From contig NZ_CP064031.1 in NCBI RefSeq assembly GCF_049532895.1, positions 3,968,001 through 4,032,000 of the forward strand: DNA of 64,000 bases. The letters run 5' to 3'. This stretch comes from Dyella_B acidisoli. Lineage in GTDB: Bacteria; Pseudomonadota; Gammaproteobacteria; Xanthomonadales; Rhodanobacteraceae. Below the pieces are notes generated by a model. It was not told where the DNA came from and did no database searches. It saw nothing but the letters and a program-made list of their open reading frames with translations. Positions 62,121-64,000 of this stretch are shown here, piece after piece. How positions within the stretch are numbered: the stretch's first letter is position 1; every line of letters begins with the position of its first letter. A program made the position numbers and the translations under genes.

Positions 62121-62222
62121 GGGGCCACGGCTTGCCTGAAACCTCATAAGAGCCACGTTCCGAAAAAAAATTTAAGCAAGATTGTCCCCTCACCCCAGCC
62201 CTCTCCCCGGAGGGGAGAGGGA
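62087..62222. repeat. Repeat family B, forward and reverse copies (inverted pair)
   Basis: A forward unit at 62087-62124 is partly within the dxs coding end, and a reverse unit at 62185-62222. Both have the intact stem and four G-runs. Spacer 60 bases, ending GCAAGATTGT as at 55255-55264. Confidence 0.92.
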
Positions 62223-62341
62223 GTTGTTCCATGCCCTCCCAACCCTCAGCCAAGTTAGGTAGTTACCCCGGCCTAAGGGAGAACTGCGCGTTATGGACTA
62301 TCCTTAACGTTTTCCAAAGAACTTGAGGAGCCGTTAGGCCC

Positions 62342-64000
62342 GTGACTGAGTTCATCGTCCGAGTTGCCCAGTTTTGCCGCCGCTACGCCCTGCTCGTGGC
62401 GCTGTTTTTCTTTGCCCTTGCTGGCGTAGGTGTCTGGATTGCCGCAAATAAGCTGAGCGTCGATACCAATACCGACAACCTCTTCGCCAGCACACTGCAG
62501 TGGCGCCAGCAGTCGATGGCCTTCGATCGCGAATTCCCGCAGTTCAACAACGTATTGGCGGTGGTTGTCCGTGGCGCGACGCCGGAGGAATCCGACGAGA
62601 CGGCCGAGCAATTGGCCAAGGCACTGAATGAGGACAAGAAGCACTTTATCGATGTGAGCCGGCCCGATGCCGATCCGTTCTTCCGCCACGAAGGCCTGCT
62701 GCTGCTCGATCCGAACGATCTGAGCAAGATGCTCGGCTCCCTGATGAATGCGCAGCCTCTGCTTGGCCCACTCGCGGCCGATCCGTCGGCGCGTGGCTTG
62801 TTGAATGGCGTATCGCTGATGGCCGCGGGTGTGCGCATCCAACATGCCGATCTTTCGCCATACAAACCTGCGCTGGACCAGCTGACCCAGGTATTGAATA
62901 ACGCGGCGGATGGCCACTCCATCCCGCTTTCGTGGCAGAGCATGCTCGGCTCGGACGTTACGCAGCAGGCGGAAAACGTGCGCTTCGTGCTCACCCACCC
63001 CGTTCTGGAAGACGGTTCGCTGCAGCCCGGCTTGGCCGCCACGCAAAAGCTGGAACAGATAGCCAAGAACTTGCCGGATGTGAAAGCCGGCCGCGTGCGC
63101 GTCAACTACACCGGCTCGGTTGCGCTGGCTGATGTGCAATTCGGCGCGCTCACCAAGGGCATCGTCGCCAGCACGCTGGTCAGCCTGTTTCTGCTCGCCT
63201 TGTGGTTGTACCTGGCGATGCATTCGTTCCGCCGCATCATTCCCATCCTGCTCACGCTGCTAGTCGGTTTTGCGCTCACTACCGGTTTCGCAGCACTGGC
63301 GGTTGGAACGTTGAACGTGATCTCGGTGGCGTTCGCGGTGCTGTTCGTCGGCTTGGCGGTGGATTTCGGCATCCAGTTCGCGGTGCGCCTGCGCGAGCAG
63401 CGCATGCTGCACGATGACATCAATGTTGCGTTGGCCGAAGGTGCGCGCGTATCCGGCAGTCAGATTGCCGTAGCTGCTGCCGCCACCGCCTGCGGCTTTC
63501 TTGCGTTCTCGCCAACCAGCTTCGTAGGCGTGGCCGAGCTGGGCACGATCGCGGGCGTAGGCATGGGCATTGCACTGGTTTGCACGCTTACCTTGCTACC
63601 CGCCTTGCTTAGCTTGATGAAGCCCGCGCGCCAGAGCAAAGAACTCTCGCTGCCGTTTGGGCCGAAGCTCGATTCCTTCCTGCATTGCCATTACAAACCG
63701 GTGCTGATCGTGTTCGCGCTGCTCGGCGTCGCCGGTCTGGTGGCCGGTGTGCGCATGCCGTTCGATGCCAATCCGCTCAACACGCAGGATCCGAATTCCG
63801 AACCGATGCGCACCTTGCGCAGTTTGGCTGACAACCCCGTCACCAATCCGTTCAACATCAACATCATGGTGCCCAATCTGGACACCGCGCGTACCTTGTC
63901 GGACAAACTGTCGAAGCTGCCGGAAGTGTCGAGCGTGATTTCCGCCGCTACCTTCGTGCGCGCCGATCAACAGGCTTCGCTCGACCAACTCAATCAAGCG
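62342..64000 (+). CDS. HpnN-like RND/MMPL transporter, 3' end outside window
   Basis: At least 553 residues are encoded before the window ends. The start is GTG 62342: a TGA in the same frame at 62324 rules out anything earlier, and GAGGAG lies at 62325-62330. It has the RND half-plan: helix 1 at about 16-36, a periplasmic loop (about 40-275, LSVDTNTDNLF), then five helices at about 276-420, with the RND motif VGLAVDFGIQFAVRLREQ (in pieces, about 338), and the start of the second half after about 440. The pattern fits hopanoid-associated HpnN/MmpL-like proteins; dxs directly upstream makes a lipid-isoprenoid link plausible but is not proof. Confidence 0.82.
   Translation, partial: MTEFIVRVAQFCRRYALLVALFFFALAGVGVWIAANKLSVDTNTDNLFASTLQWRQQSMAFDREFPQFNNVLAVVVRGATPEESDETAEQLAKALNEDKKHFIDVSRPDADPFFRHEGLLLLDPNDLSKMLGSLMNAQPLLGPLAADPSARGLLNGVSLMAAGVRIQHADLSPYKPALDQLTQVLNNAADGHSIPLSWQSMLGSDVTQQAENVRFVLTHPVLEDGSLQPGLAATQKLEQIAKNLPDVKAGRVRVNYTGSVALADVQFGALTKGIVASTLVSLFLLALWLYLAMHSFRRIIPILLTLLVGFALTTGFAALAVGTLNVISVAFAVLFVGLAVDFGIQFAVRLREQRMLHDDINVALAEGARVSGSQIAVAAAATACGFLAFSPTSFVGVAELGTIAGVGMGIALVCTLTLLPALLSLMKPARQSKELSLPFGPKLDSFLHCHYKPVLIVFALLGVAGLVAGVRMPFDANPLNTQDPNSEPMRTLRSLADNPVTNPFNINIMVPNLDTARTLSDKLSKLPEVSSVISAATFVRADQQASLDQLNQA

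Noticed and set aside
13012..62222. Regularly recurring palindromes considered as a CRISPR array
   Set aside because: Copies are dispersed over 50 kb in both orientations, not in a tandem array with uniform spacers, and no cas gene is present.

Overview
The window looks like chromosomal DNA of a GC-rich gammaproteobacterium of the Xanthomonadales, most likely Rhodanobacteraceae (Dyella, Frateuria or Luteibacter type). The reasons are a fused aspartate kinase/diaminopimelate decarboxylase, a MurD2-MurL pair (the L-glutamate ligase plus epimerase route described from Xanthomonas), an alpha-amino acid ester hydrolase very like the Xanthomonas enzyme, a class I fumarase, and several palindromic intergenic repeat families. 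This is inferred from gene content; no database search was possible.

Layout. 1-4.6 kb: end of tamA and all of tamB (outer-membrane assembly). 4.7-9.4 kb, minus strand: FkbM methyltransferase, a FimV-like membrane protein and an MFS exporter. 9.6-15.4 kb: secreted GH92 mannosidase and M13 metallopeptidase. 15.6-17.5 kb: a tiny secreted Cys peptide facing a MASE1 degenerate sensor kinase. 17.8-25.4 kb, minus strand: murL-murD2, a DUF559 nuclease, the LysC-LysA fusion and fumarase. 25.6-29.6 kb: outer-membrane barrel, sedolisin protease and PhzF isomerase. 29.8-34.0 kb: APC permease and an IorAB-like molybdoenzyme lacking expected cofactor residues. 34.2-37.1 kb, minus strand: two related proline-rich transmembrane proteins. 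37.5-40.2 kb: EF-G-like GTPase and a Gre-like factor. 40.3-42.2 kb: a ~545 bp palindrome and an IS110/IS1111 element. 42.3-49.4 kb, minus strand: seven-gene RDD-RDD-SpoIIM-DUF4129-DUF4350-MoxR-DUF58 operon. 49.7-52.9 kb: SET-domain protein, then a lipoprotein/acyl-CoA dehydrogenase operon behind a PsrA-like operator. 53.2-58.5 kb: ester hydrolase, GNAT, Tat-exported flavin amine oxidase with its cytochrome c, and a GFA protein. 58.6-64 kb: SapC, HNH protein, dxs and the start of an HpnN-like RND transporter that runs off the window.

Most genes are ordinary housekeeping or secreted-enzyme genes. The less ordinary layer lies between genes. At least four palindromic repeat families sit at gene ends. 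One carries a hairpin that overlaps a four-run G-quadruplex motif on the transcript of the upstream gene, and it even supplies the last codons of dxs and of the DUF559 gene. The IS1111-type element lies between a giant palindrome and a smaller one.

The protein-level observations most worth following are the cysteine-less ferredoxin domain and missing catalytic glutamate of the IorAB-like enzyme, the flavoenzyme-cytochrome pair (a possible periplasmic amine dehydrogenase), and the secreted Cys peptide beside a pseudokinase. No tRNA, rRNA or CRISPR array was seen.
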